Positions 44,440 to 55,200 of a stretch of 64,000 nt of DNA are shown in pieces. Origin of the DNA: Amphimedon queenslandica (lineage: Eukaryota > Porifera > Demospongiae > Haplosclerida > Niphatidae); assembly GCF_000090795.2 (NCBI RefSeq), contig NW_003546323.1, forward strand, positions 60,528 through 124,527, in the 5' to 3' direction. Under the pieces are notes generated by a model. It did no database searches. It saw only the letters and a program-made list of their open reading frames with translations, and was not told the origin of the DNA. Every line of letters begins with the position of its first letter. Position 1 is the first letter of the stretch. The position numbers were made by a program, and so were the translations under genes.

Positions 44440-47400
44440 ATGAAGTGTTGTAACATTAACTTTCTTCTTTTTTTGTTCTTTCTTACTAAAGGGACCAGTG
44501 GTAAGTCACGCATTTGCACTTCTCTGTTTTATAAGTCTTGAGTTTATATGTATTTCTTCTTTCTTTCTTAGGTCAGAATACTTGTACTATTGCACTAAAC
44601 AGCACACTACGTCTCAATTTAAAAGATCCATCATTGCCCTCCTACAATTCGGAAACAGGACGTCTTGAATTATGTTCCTGTCCAGACTCAAGCAGCTGTT
44701 CTTGGAATACGTTGATAGCCAGCATCAGTAACGGCTGGTCATGGAAGAACGTACAAGTAGCTTGTCGTCAGTTGGCAAGGGACACTGGCTCATCTTACGT
44801 TGGACTAGGAAATCCTGTCTTTCAAACAACGTAAGTCTACTAATAGCACCTGTACTATGTTACTAAAAATAGACATTTGATCTTGGTTGTGTGCATAGTG
44901 CATGTTACTAAAAATAGGATTATTATATTATGTGCTCTTTTTGCTAAAAATAGATCTTGTTACTTATTATGATTTTGCTGTAGGGCACCGAATGAGACTT
45001 TACTGTATCCTTCATCCTTTGCATGTGATGGGACTGAGACTAATCTTACTGACTGTATTGCTAGTCCAAGAGGAGATCTAACCAATGACAGCACTGCCGC
45101 TTACATTACTTGTTTAAAGAGTAAGGACTTTGTATTGTAACTAGTTGCATTACATGTACTTGAATGAGAGAAAGAAGCAAATTATATTTAGCTAATAAAT
45201 ATTAAAATGGCTACTATTGTTTTAAATTGGAAATTTATTATTTTTAACTGTAAATTAATAATAATGATTATTAATACTATTATTATTATTTTATTACCCT
45301 AAAGCTGTCTCCACTGGTCACTTAAGATTGACAGGATCAGCCACACAGCATCAAGGAGTACTAGAGATGTACCTTCGTCACACTGACAGGTGGGAGACCA
45401 TTTGCTCCGATAACTTTGACAATACTGAAGCTGTGGTTGCTTGTAAAACTCTCGGATACGGCACAGGAAGGGTCTCTCATATTTCTAGTTCAACCACATT
45501 GTAAGCTTTCGTTTTTAAAGCCATGATTTAATATATTATATTTTTATTCAGTCGGGGTAGTGAGATTAATACAGATACAGCTGTCTACAGTGTGAGCTGT
45601 GGCGGGTCTGAGAGAGACCTTGACAGCTGCTTTGTGGCACTCAGTGGGAGTACAGCCTGTTCTTCCAATAGACCAGCCTATGTGGTATGCACACCAAATG
45701 GTATGTGACGCTAACCTTAATCTTAATTTTATTGCTAGAAAAAGTTCATATTATATACAATTTCTTCTATTAATTTTTTGTTCTTTTATTTCCATTTTAT
45801 CACAGCTACCAGTCCAGGTAGTACACGTCTGTTCACTCTACAAACATTCAACGATTTCAAACGAGTTGAGATACTCTACGCCGGTAGGTGGGGCACTGTC
45901 TGTAATACTGAGTGGGACATTACCGATGCTAAGATCACCTGCAACACTGTTCGGCAGAGTTCTGAAGATGCACAAGTACCAACAAAATTTGAGTAAGTAC
46001 AAGTTCACTTTAATCATGTAAAAGAATGCTAGTAAATCTAAGTGTGGGTTCTAAAAATGTTATATATTACAGTGGTGCCTATTTTAAATAATGATAATTA
46101 CTATGCATGAAAATCAAAGTGGCGCCTATGTTAAAATTGCATTTATAAGCATTATATTATATTATTTCTGTTAATTTTTAGTTCAATTGTTGCTTCACAG
46201 CGGCCATTGTGGGCATCTGGCTTTATGTGTAATGGTACTGAGTCTAACCTGGTCCAGTGTACTATCAGCAATCCGATTGGTTACACTCCTAATTGTAATC
46301 ATATCAATGATGTTGGAATATACTGTGGTATGTTAATCATGTTCACGTTTTTATTACATTTTTTATACATTTTGATCTTTGAGCTGATTTTGACTAAATT
46401 TTTTAAAGTTATGAGCATTTTTCAGAATGAGCCAATTTTTGAAGAATACCCAAGGCTATAGCCCATGGTTTTTCCAAAAAAATGGCTCCAAAATCACCTC
46501 AATTTTTAATTACATTTTCTGATACATATTGATGTCCTTATGCTATGTAAAAAGTTTGAGTTGATTCCGATAAAAAATTTTCGAGTTATGACCATTTCTA
46601 AAAATGGGCCAATTTTTGAAAAATACCCAAGGCTATAGCCCATGGTTTTTTCCAAAAAATGACTCCGAAATTACCCCAAATTTTTATTACATTTTCTGAT
46701 GCATATTGATGTCCTTATGCTATGTAGAAAGTTTGAGGTGATTCCGACAAAAAATTTTTGAGTTATGACCATTTTTAAAAACGGGCCAATTTTTGAAAAA
46801 TACCCAAGGCTATAGCCCATGGTTTTTTCCAAAAAATGACTCCAAAATCACCCCCAAATTTTTATTACATTTTCTGATGCATATTGATGTCCTTATGCTA
46901 TGTAGAAAGTTTGAAGTGATTCCAACAAAAAATTTTCAAGTTATGACCATTTAAAAAAACGGGCCAGTTTTTGAAAAATACCCAAGGCTATAGCCCATGG
47001 TTTTTTCCAAAAAATGGCTCCAAAATCACCCCAGATTTTTATTACATTTTTTGATACATATTGATGTCCTTATGCTATGTAGAAAGTTTGAGGTGATTCC
47101 GACAAAAAATTTTTGAGTTATGGCCATTTTAAAAAACGGGCCAATTTTTGAAAAATACCCAAGGCTATAGCCCATGGTTTTTTCCGAAAAATGGCTCCAA
47201 AATCACCCCAAATTTTTATTACATTTTCTGATACATATTGATGTACTTATGCTGTGTAGAAAGTTTGAGGTGATTCCGACAAAGAATTTTCGAGTTATGA
47301 CCATTTTAAAAAATACTTTTTTGGTTCCATAAATGAATTTTCTGATGCATATACTTATATTGTATTTTCTGCTCTCTTTCTTCAGGAGAGGAAGATGAAA

Positions 47401-48052
47401 GTGGTGGTCTTTCTGGTGGTGCCATAGCTGGTATTGTGATTGGTTGTGTTGTATTCTGTTGCTGTTGCTGCATAATATCAGGCATTGGTATTGTCATATG
47501 CTGTGATAAGACTGGCTATGAAGATTGCGACTACAGCTGCTGCACTAGTTGTTGCCGCTCATCTCATAGGCGTCGTTCGTTTAGCTATAATCGAGCACAT
47601 GATGATAGAGCTGAAGTTAGATTGGAAACATTTTCTGAGCCCACTGATGATGACATTGATGACAAGGAAGAAGTAAGTGTTAAATTACATTATCATTGAT
47701 ATTTATGATCTTTAATTGCAGCTTACCACCAAGATTTATTAATTTATTTAAATAGATACCAAATGAAGAACCGAGGGAAGATACTGAGCTCTCCAAAGCT
47801 CCTCCCCCATCTTACAATGATGCTCTGACAATGGAGGCAGCTGCAGCAGAAGCTTCTGCCCTCCCTCCTGATTATACAAAAGAAGAAGAACCAAAGGATG
47901 AAGAACTAAAGGATGAAGAACCAAAGGATGAAGGAGAAGGCACTAATGATGATAACGAAGAAGGTGAAGCAGCTAATCCTTTACCTTATCCACTCATTAC
48001 TTCCGATCCTGCTTATCCTCCTATACTGAATTCCTACTCTACCGACATTTAA
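44440..48052 (+). CDS. Single-pass receptor with three SRCR domains and PPxY tail (receptor K)
   Basis: Nine exons: 44440-44500, 44572-44830, 44984-45120, 45305-45500, 45552-45700, 45806-45992, 46182-46327, 47386-47672, 47756-48052; 572 residues. The start was chosen because it gives a signal peptide (MKCCNINFLLFLFFLTKG) and a phase-1 donor, as in receptor J. SRCR domains are again split 1-2-1; the first (LELCSCPDSSSCSWNT…VACRQLARDTGSS) is nearly collinear with J, the second and third follow (WETICSDNFDNTEAVVACK; WGTVCNTEWDITDAKITC). The membrane segment is unusually Cys-rich (GCVVFCCCCCIISG) and followed by more Cys pairs (SCCTSCCRSSHRRRS), so palmitoylation is plausible. The tail has PPPSYNDA and LPPDYTKE (PPxY) and a repeated KDEEP-type acidic stretch. 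The S1 array lies between the last SRCR exon and the membrane exon. Confidence 0.92.
46380..47320 (+). repeat. Tandem satellite array, subfamily S1, intronic
   Basis: About five units with the 'aaggctatag…ccatgg' landmark at about 46452, 46629, 46806, 46984 and 47161 (177-178 bp). Same orientation and consensus as the array at 1-955, 45 kb away. It lies in the intron separating ectodomain and membrane/tail exons of receptor K. Confidence 0.95.
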
Positions 48053-48462
48053 AATAACAAAAATGTAATTTTTATTTTGTATTTAGTTGGATAATTTTTA
48101 GTTGTTGTTTTTGCTCTTGATTGTATATTTGATTTAAAATAAATTCTTAAATAAGGCGTGGCTAGTTATTAATTAGGGGTGGGACTAGTTACAGTAACTT
48201 GTGATTGAGCTTCTGCTTTAGGTAAAATATTTTTTCTCTATTGTTTTAAATTTTAAAGTGAAATTTTCCATCATAGTTTATGTATGACTGCATATTCTGG
48301 CTTCATATTATGGTAAGTAATTACTGTAACTGTAGTAATAATATGAATAGTTGCATGCTCTGTAAAGAAAATTTATGCCACAGATCTGTCAAAATTTTAT
48401 TCCAAAAAATTAAGCGAAAAGTAATACACTATAACAAGAAACACTCATTTATTAATTATCAA
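48053..48462. other. Convergent spacer between receptor K and beta-helix member 3
   Basis: The two genes end tail to tail. AT-rich with a GGCGTGG box near 48155. No gene was recognised. Confidence 0.5.
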
Positions 48463-51400
48463 TTAATTAATTGGTCTATTGTCGTAATTATCAGAAGCCA
48501 TATGAAACAACAGCGACTCTCTCCTGTTGGTATCCACTACTGACCTGGTCACATGATCTTTATTAACGACATCATTCTCATTTGAAATTAATGCCTCACT
48601 CATTGTGGATTCTCTTAATCTTTTTGGTTCTTTAATTTTACGCCACAATTTGAGTAAGACCTTGCTATTTTTTTGATACACATGGTAACTGATGATGCCA
48701 ATAAAAGTGACAAAAGCAAGTGTCGTAATGACTATACCTCCAATGTACCCATAGCTGTTGTTCGCAATAGTTGAATGAAGCACTATCAGCAGTAGGAACC
48801 ATATCTCTAGTATATTGAGGAACTGATGCTGATACATTCCACCAACACTTGCTTCCACTGCAATGAGAACTGCTGAAAGAGAAATGGTCAAAGTAAAAGT
48901 ATTGCTTTGATTGGAAAAGGATATTCCCAAGAGGACAATTCGAGCTAGCAGGAGAACCCCAACCCACCAGCGATAAGAGTCCTTTAGTGGACCAAAGTAA
49001 GCATCAAAGAATGGCTTTAGCTGAGAACAGAATTTGCAGCAGGTGAAACGAGAGAGTTTCCCTCCAATTAGTGGATTTAGGAGGATTAAGAGAACATATG
49101 GAAACACTAGACACGATAGGACCAGGAGGGCAAACAGGAAGAGGATCGAGTGAAGTTTTGAGAAATAAGCCAAGTTAGGATCAAGACTCCAGTGATAGCT
49201 GATGTTAAGACCACATTTGATGACGACCAGGTCCAGTATTAGCAGTATGGTACTGATGAGTTTAGTGTAAGAGAGAAGTAAAAGTGTAGCTAGTACTGGG
49301 ACTACATTGGAGCCTATGAGCTTTGAGAGTCTATTTGAGAAGTGGCAAGCACAGATGATGGCACCAATGATTGTCCATATGTAGAAAGGAAAGGCAAACT
49401 GCAGCCACATGTTTGAATATGTGTCCATTCCATCAAAAAAACAGGCACTTATGCCCAAATCAAGATTGAGCCATGAAATAAATTGGCTGAGAATCGGAAT
49501 GGGGCCATCAGGGAAGAGATAGGTCTCGTTTATTTTAATAATATTAGCATAAAACACGAGCCCATTGATAGTACCTACAGATACTGTGAGGTTTAAAGCT
49601 AAGAGTAGGATAACAAGAGCAATACCAGCAGCTGCAAAAGGAATAATAAGAGACAGATAATCATTAGTACATTTTCCACATTGGCTGTAGCCTAGCATGA
49701 GACTAAGGCCTTTGTCACATCCTCCACACAGCAGACCCGATCTATTATTAACACACTGGGCATTTGGTGAGCTTATGTTAAAAGCAATTCTTGAGTTGTT
49801 GCAATAATTAAAGGGACAATCGTTGTATATTATAATACACTCCTCACTCTCTTGATATCCAATCCATTGATTGCCAGTTCGCTCCAGAGTGTTAGTCGAT
49901 ATATTGCATGTAACTGAGTCTTGCTCTAATTCTGTTGAACAGATACACACTCCTGTGTCTAGTGAGAGAGAGAAGCCAGGAGGACATGGAAGTACTGTAA
50001 TGACGACAGCTAATATTTGTAAAGGAGGCACTAGAGGCTGCTGTGTATCAATGATACCAACAGATACAGTAACATTAGTGGGATCATTAGTATCATTGAA
50101 GAGTAACACAGTGTGGTTTATATTGGAGCAGTTTGATGGTGTCTCAATGACATATCTTTGTGTATCGACGGATGAAGATATTGATATTAGACCCTGAGTT
50201 AGTCCTTGTGTTTGTCCAACTGCAACTAGTGCTACGTTAATGTCATCTCCGGGATAAGCTTCAAAGGATTTATACTTAACTTGATTTGTGCAGTTAGGCA
50301 AACCATTGTCGCAGAAACAAAGAGAAACGGCATCAGAAGATATCACAGATAATCCGTCTTGTTCATTTATGTTGATAACCTCATATAACTGAGATGATGG
50401 TATGTTAGGTACGGAGGTCGAGAGAAGGTTCTGACATTCTTCTAGTATCCCACCATATATAGCAGACCCTGCAATACCAGCTGTATTGTTAACGAATGAT
50501 ATTTGTGAAGCAGGGAGTGTCATAGAAGTCAAATATGCTATTTGTATCCGACAAACTTCAAGAAATGGTGACCTTGACTTTATATAAATACCGCCTCCAA
50601 TTTCTCTGGCTCGATTATTATAAAAACTCATGTACGTCCCATTATTAATGACCATAATAGAGTTACCATATAAGGCCATCCCAGCTCCTTCATTTGCAGT
50701 GTTACTGTGGATGAGTATTGATCCATCAAACATCACCAGTGAATTGTACAGCAGAAGACCAGTGTCATTATTACCAAATACTACCAAATCCCTTACATTA
50801 GCTATTCTTATGCCGTACAGAAACATTGCACAAGATGGTCCAGAATTAACTAATATATTCCTGCTGATATTTAAGTTAACGAGAGAGAAAGAGAGCGGAT
50901 TATTAGAAGATGATAGCTCCACTTGTGTAATGTACAAGCCGCTCCCAGCATAACCAATGTTATCATAAAAATGACAAGAGTGAATGTATATTTCTTGAGC
51001 CACCACAACAAAGTCACTTGGCTGTGTCTGTACAATTAGTCCAGCACCAAATACTGCAACGTTTTTATAAAAAACACTATTTCGTATCTCTAATGGTCTC
51101 GTTACTTGCGTGGGCGGTGGATAATCACAAGGACATGTTCCTCTTAGTACTGAATCATACGAGATTGATATTGCCATTCCACCTCCTATTCCTCCATAGG
51201 ACTCCACAGAATCAACCAGGATTGAATAATACTCTATATTTGAAGTATGTATCAAAATGTTTCCTCCAATTTGCCCATTGTTATTGTACGACTTCACTCT
51301 AATGAGCTCCACGTCGACCCTGTAAGTACAGTCATGATCGATGAGGATTGTTAGTCCTGAGCCAAAATCAGCTCCTACTCCAAAGCTAAAGTTGGAGTCT

Positions 51401-52056
51401 GATACAATGAGCTGATAGATTTGAGATTCACTTGTAGTCAAGCACTTCCTTGGATTAGTGTAATATATAAAAGCATTCCCATTGACTTTATTGTTAGTAA
51501 TAGAAGAGTCCTGTATTGATGCATTAAACCCATTAAGTAGTAGCAGGCCAAGACCAGTGTTGTTTTGGATGGAGCAGTCTCTTATTGAGATGACGTATGT
51601 TTCAATTATTATCAAGGCTGCAGGTTTTAATTCCTGCCCACCAAAGCCAAGAATATTAATGTACTCGTTGCTACCGCAGTCTGTAATAGCGATACCATGT
51701 ATGCTAATGTTAGTGGAATCATATATGAACAATGAGACATTTAGTTTACTGCACGTTATCCTTACAGCAGCAGTCCCTACATCATTCACTGTCTCTCCTT
51801 CTCCTATTAGGCTAAGACCACTGACTCCACTGATTACAAGTGACTGGTGTAGAGTATGGACTCCACTGGAGAAGAAGAATGTAGTTCCATTGGTAAAGAA
51901 ACTGGTGCTATCTTGTGTATAAAAGGAAAGATTGTGGCACTCTAAAGATGAAGGTATAGAGCAGTTAGGAGACACAAGATACTCTTGTTGAGAAGTAGCA
52001 GAGCTTAGGATGAGAGCAAAAAGGAATCCTTTTAATATCTGAAATTGGTAAGCCAT
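48463..52056 (-). CDS. Intronless beta-helix / polytopic membrane protein, member 3
   Basis: One exon. The open frame begins at 52149, but the signal peptide (MAYQFQILKGFLFALILSSA) starts at 52056, so that start is preferred: 1197 residues. The ectodomain has Asn-glycosylation sites and beta-helix-type repeats (IHSNTANEGAGMALYG, FYNNRAREIGGGIYI, FVNNTAGIAGSAIYGG). A Cys-rich neck reads CPPGFSLSLDTGVCIC and SGLLCGGCDKGLSLMLG..QCGKC. About 8-9 hydrophobic segments (~796-1129) carry GTINGLVFYAN, LNLDLGISACFFDGM, WSLDPN and DAYFGPLK.SYRWW. The tail contains NRRESLL near the C-terminus. It is closest to member 4 just upstream on the same strand (GTINGxVFYAN in both), so the pair is a tandem duplication. 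Confidence 0.9.
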   Translation of the reverse strand: MAYQFQILKGFLFALILSSATSQQEYLVSPNCSIPSSLECHNLSFYTQDSTSFFTNGTTFFFSSGVHTLHQSLVISGVSGLSLIGEGETVNDVGTAAVRITCSKLNVSLFIYDSTNISIHGIAITDCGSNEYINILGFGGQELKPAALIIIETYVISIRDCSIQNNTGLGLLLLNGFNASIQDSSITNNKVNGNAFIYYTNPRKCLTTSESQIYQLIVSDSNFSFGVGADFGSGLTILIDHDCTYRVDVELIRVKSYNNNGQIGGNILIHTSNIEYYSILVDSVESYGGIGGGMAISISYDSVLRGTCPCDYPPPTQVTRPLEIRNSVFYKNVAVFGAGLIVQTQPSDFVVVAQEIYIHSCHFYDNIGYAGSGLYITQVELSSSNNPLSFSLVNLNISRNILVNSGPSCAMFLYGIRIANVRDLVVFGNNDTGLLLYNSLVMFDGSILIHSNTANEGAGMALYGNSIMVINNGTYMSFYNNRAREIGGGIYIKSRSPFLEVCRIQIAYLTSMTLPASQISFVNNTAGIAGSAIYGGILEECQNLLSTSVPNIPSSQLYEVININEQDGLSVISSDAVSLCFCDNGLPNCTNQVKYKSFEAYPGDDINVALVAVGQTQGLTQGLISISSSVDTQRYVIETPSNCSNINHTVLLFNDTNDPTNVTVSVGIIDTQQPLVPPLQILAVVITVLPCPPGFSLSLDTGVCICSTELEQDSVTCNISTNTLERTGNQWIGYQESEECIIIYNDCPFNYCNNSRIAFNISSPNAQCVNNRSGLLCGGCDKGLSLMLGYSQCGKCTNDYLSLIIPFAAAGIALVILLLALNLTVSVGTINGLVFYANIIKINETYLFPDGPIPILSQFISWLNLDLGISACFFDGMDTYSNMWLQFAFPFYIWTIIGAIICACHFSNRLSKLIGSNVVPVLATLLLLSYTKLISTILLILDLVVIKCGLNISYHWSLDPNLAYFSKLHSILFLFALLVLSCLVFPYVLLILLNPLIGGKLSRFTCCKFCSQLKPFFDAYFGPLKDSYRWWVGVLLLARIVLLGISFSNQSNTFTLTISLSAVLIAVEASVGGMYQHQFLNILEIWFLLLIVLHSTIANNSYGYIGGIVITTLAFVTFIGIISYHVYQKNSKVLLKLWRKIKEPKRLRESTMSEALISNENDVVNKDHVTRSVVDTNRRESLLFHMASDNYDNRPIN

Positions 52057-52292
52057 TAGATAAATGATAGAGATAGAAAGAGAGCTTATCTTACCATGAT
52101 AACAGTAATCTTGAGCTTCTGCAATTTGCAAGTCTAGACTGTCAGTCATATGATGATATAATCTTAATGAATATCGTTAATTTTAAAATTATTGAAAGGT
52201 ATTGGGCTAAAACATTTACGCAGCAATAATAATTAGACTTCAAACATAAGTGCTACAATATTAATAAATATGTTATTTAATCATTGTGTTAG

Positions 52293-55200
52293 TTACTGAG
52301 TATATTTGTTAGTGAAAACAGCCTCAAACGTTGAATCGCGTGATTTGTGTGAGCGTACGATGGCTTCTTGCTGAAAATCACTAGTCAGCAGCGTCTCTCT
52401 TCTATTCAACTCAATACTAGTGACACTAACCGTCCTATCACGTGTGTCAGAGTCAAGTTTATTCACTGCATCTATTCTTTTCCCATTTCTCTTCTCCTTG
52501 TAGTACTCCCTCAGCTTTGAATCCAGTTTTTGTCCTCTGGTAGTCTCCAGGACTTTTATTGCAGTGTGGTACATTATGATTCCAACAAATGTGATCAGCA
52601 TTAAGCTTATCCCAATACTTGTTATAATAGTCGTCGTAGTTCCTCTGTTTCCGAAAACAATAATAAACGCAAGGTTAAGCAAGCACCAGAGTTCTAATAT
52701 ATCGAGTGCCTTCTTCTTGTATACTCCACCAAAAGCAGCTTGGAGGACGATTAGTACGCACAGCATTGTCATCATGGCTGGCGAATGTGTGTCAAGTTTT
52801 GAGAATGATACAACAAAGACACTAATGAAGCGAATGAGTAGCAATAGCCCTGTCCAAAATGTGTAAGGTGCCTTGTAAGGAGAATTGTATGTCTCAAAAG
52901 CAAGTCTTATGGACAGTCGCTGCTGATGGCAACCACACTTGTGACATTTGTCAGCATTGAGTGCAAGCCCAATGCTGTAATTGAATAACAGTATTAATGT
53001 GTATGGTAGGGCAAACCCAAAGAGGAATATGCTAACAATAATAACAAGGAGAACGTGACTTGGGTCATTGTAATTAACATTGGGGTCGTTGTACCATACC
53101 CAGGTTGAAATTGAGCCACATCTCAGCTGTGTACCATTGAGGACATCAATACTCGCTATGAATATTTTAGTATACGAGAGTAAGAGAAGTGTGGATAATA
53201 CAGGAACTGCATTGTTCCCGAGCAGATTAGCAACTCTTTTGAAATACTTGGCTAGTATGATGAGAGTGATGACTAGAATCCATATATAGACAGGAAAGAC
53301 AAACTGGAGCCAAGCCCTGTCTAATGCCGTCATACCATTGAAGAAGCATATCTCAATACCAAAGTCCAAGTTGATCCAAGCTATGAACTGGCTCAGCACT
53401 GGTATGGGGCCATTTGGAAATAGAATGATGGAATTAGTCGTAACAATGTTTGCATAGAACACAATTCCATTAATAGTACCAACTGAGACAGTTAAATTCA
53501 GTACCACTAGCAATGCAATTATACCAATGCCTGCTAGTGCAAACAGGATTATTAGAGCCAGGTAGCCATTAGAGCAGTCCCCACATTGATCTGTACCTAG
53601 TTTAAGACTCAGCCCTTCGGCACAGCCACCACACATGATCCCCGACCTATTGAGAGCGCACTGTGGATCTGGATCTAGGATGTTGAATGTAACGTTACTA
53701 TCAATGCAGTAACTGTACGGACAATTCTCTTGTATATAAGTGCATTTGCTGTCATTGTTATAGCCCATCCATACCCCTCCATTTCTAGTCATGGACTGTC
53801 TAGTTACGTTACATTCAACTTGTCTAACTCCAAGCAGAATCGCTTCACACTGGCACCAACCTTGGAGTCTATCAAACAAAAAACCGGGCGGACAGGGTTC
53901 TAAGGAAACCTCGACGAGTTTATTATTTGTGGCATTGACTAGGTTTTCTACTCCTTCTCTTGCGAGGTAGAGCTTTGCATTCACTTGCTCACTGCTATCA
54001 ACTTGTATTCTGTATTTTACGTCATTGCAGCTTGGACTGAGGGAGTAGTTGGTTATAGTGGGGGTTGGCAGTGTGTAATCTGTCAGTTGTAAGACACCTA
54101 GTGTTATACCATTCTTTTGTCCAACAGCTGCTACTGGTATTGTGAAAATTTGACCTGCTACAGTTGTTAGCGTGTACCTAGAACTGAGGCAGTCTAATTC
54201 ATCATTGATGCAATAGCAGAAACCAACCACATCAGACGATACTACAGAGTTCCCAGTTTGAGTTTGGTAATTAAAGGCTCGTGTAAATCTAATATTAGAT
54301 GAACAGTTTTCCACATTTCCACCATACAGTACAGATCCAGATGCACCAGCTCTGTTACCATCAAAAAACAGCTGAAGAGTCTCATTATTGTACGAGTAAT
54401 CATCATTTGGTAACTGGTAGAAACAAGTTGTCTGTATGTTCTTAGCAGTGTAGGTTAATTGACCTACAAATATCCCTCCACCTTTATTCTCAGCCCAATT
54501 ATTCAAGAAACTGATGTACACTGGCGGCTTAAGGATTATGTAGGACGATTCGTAGAGTGCTAGAGCTCCCCCGTTGATACCAGAGTTGTTCCTGTAGACG
54601 TTAGCGCTTCCTGTGAATCTCAGTATTGATCCCAAGGCAACCATTCCTGTACCCTGATTATTAGAAATGATCAGTCCACTGATACTGATATCCAAGTTTT
54701 GAAGGAGGGTTGTTCCAACTAGTGGCTCGTTGAAATTTATCAAACTGTTTTTATTAACGGTCAAGTTTGTTATTGTCATGACTGCTAGTACTGGGCTGGA
54801 GTCAAAACTACGAGAGGTGAAGACGTTCAGAGCAGACCCAATGTTACCCGTATTGTTATAAATCAGGCAGTTCTCTATTCTCACCCTTAGCAAAGGAGTA
54901 AAGGAGTTTATCCTTATCCCTCCATAATTAGAAACAGTATTGTGAGAGAACTCTGAGTTTAATATGCTCAGGTATGACTGAGAGTGATTACGAGATTCAT
55001 CCATCAGAAAAAACCCTCCAGAATTAATTTGAGTGATGTCCAGTTTATTACTCGGGAGAGAATTGATTGCATTTCCATAAACACTGACCGTGTTATTGAT
55101 AATAATGTTATAATTTATACCAGCACTGCACAGAAAATGATAGTATAAATTAGGTGAGAGAATCGCAGTGTTACCATGTAGCATTAACCCATCTAATATA

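Noticed and set aside
52057-52149. Upstream in-frame ATG for beta-helix member 3
   Set aside because: It would place ~31 polar residues before a clear signal peptide. The later ATG is the better start; a leader intron is possible but not needed.
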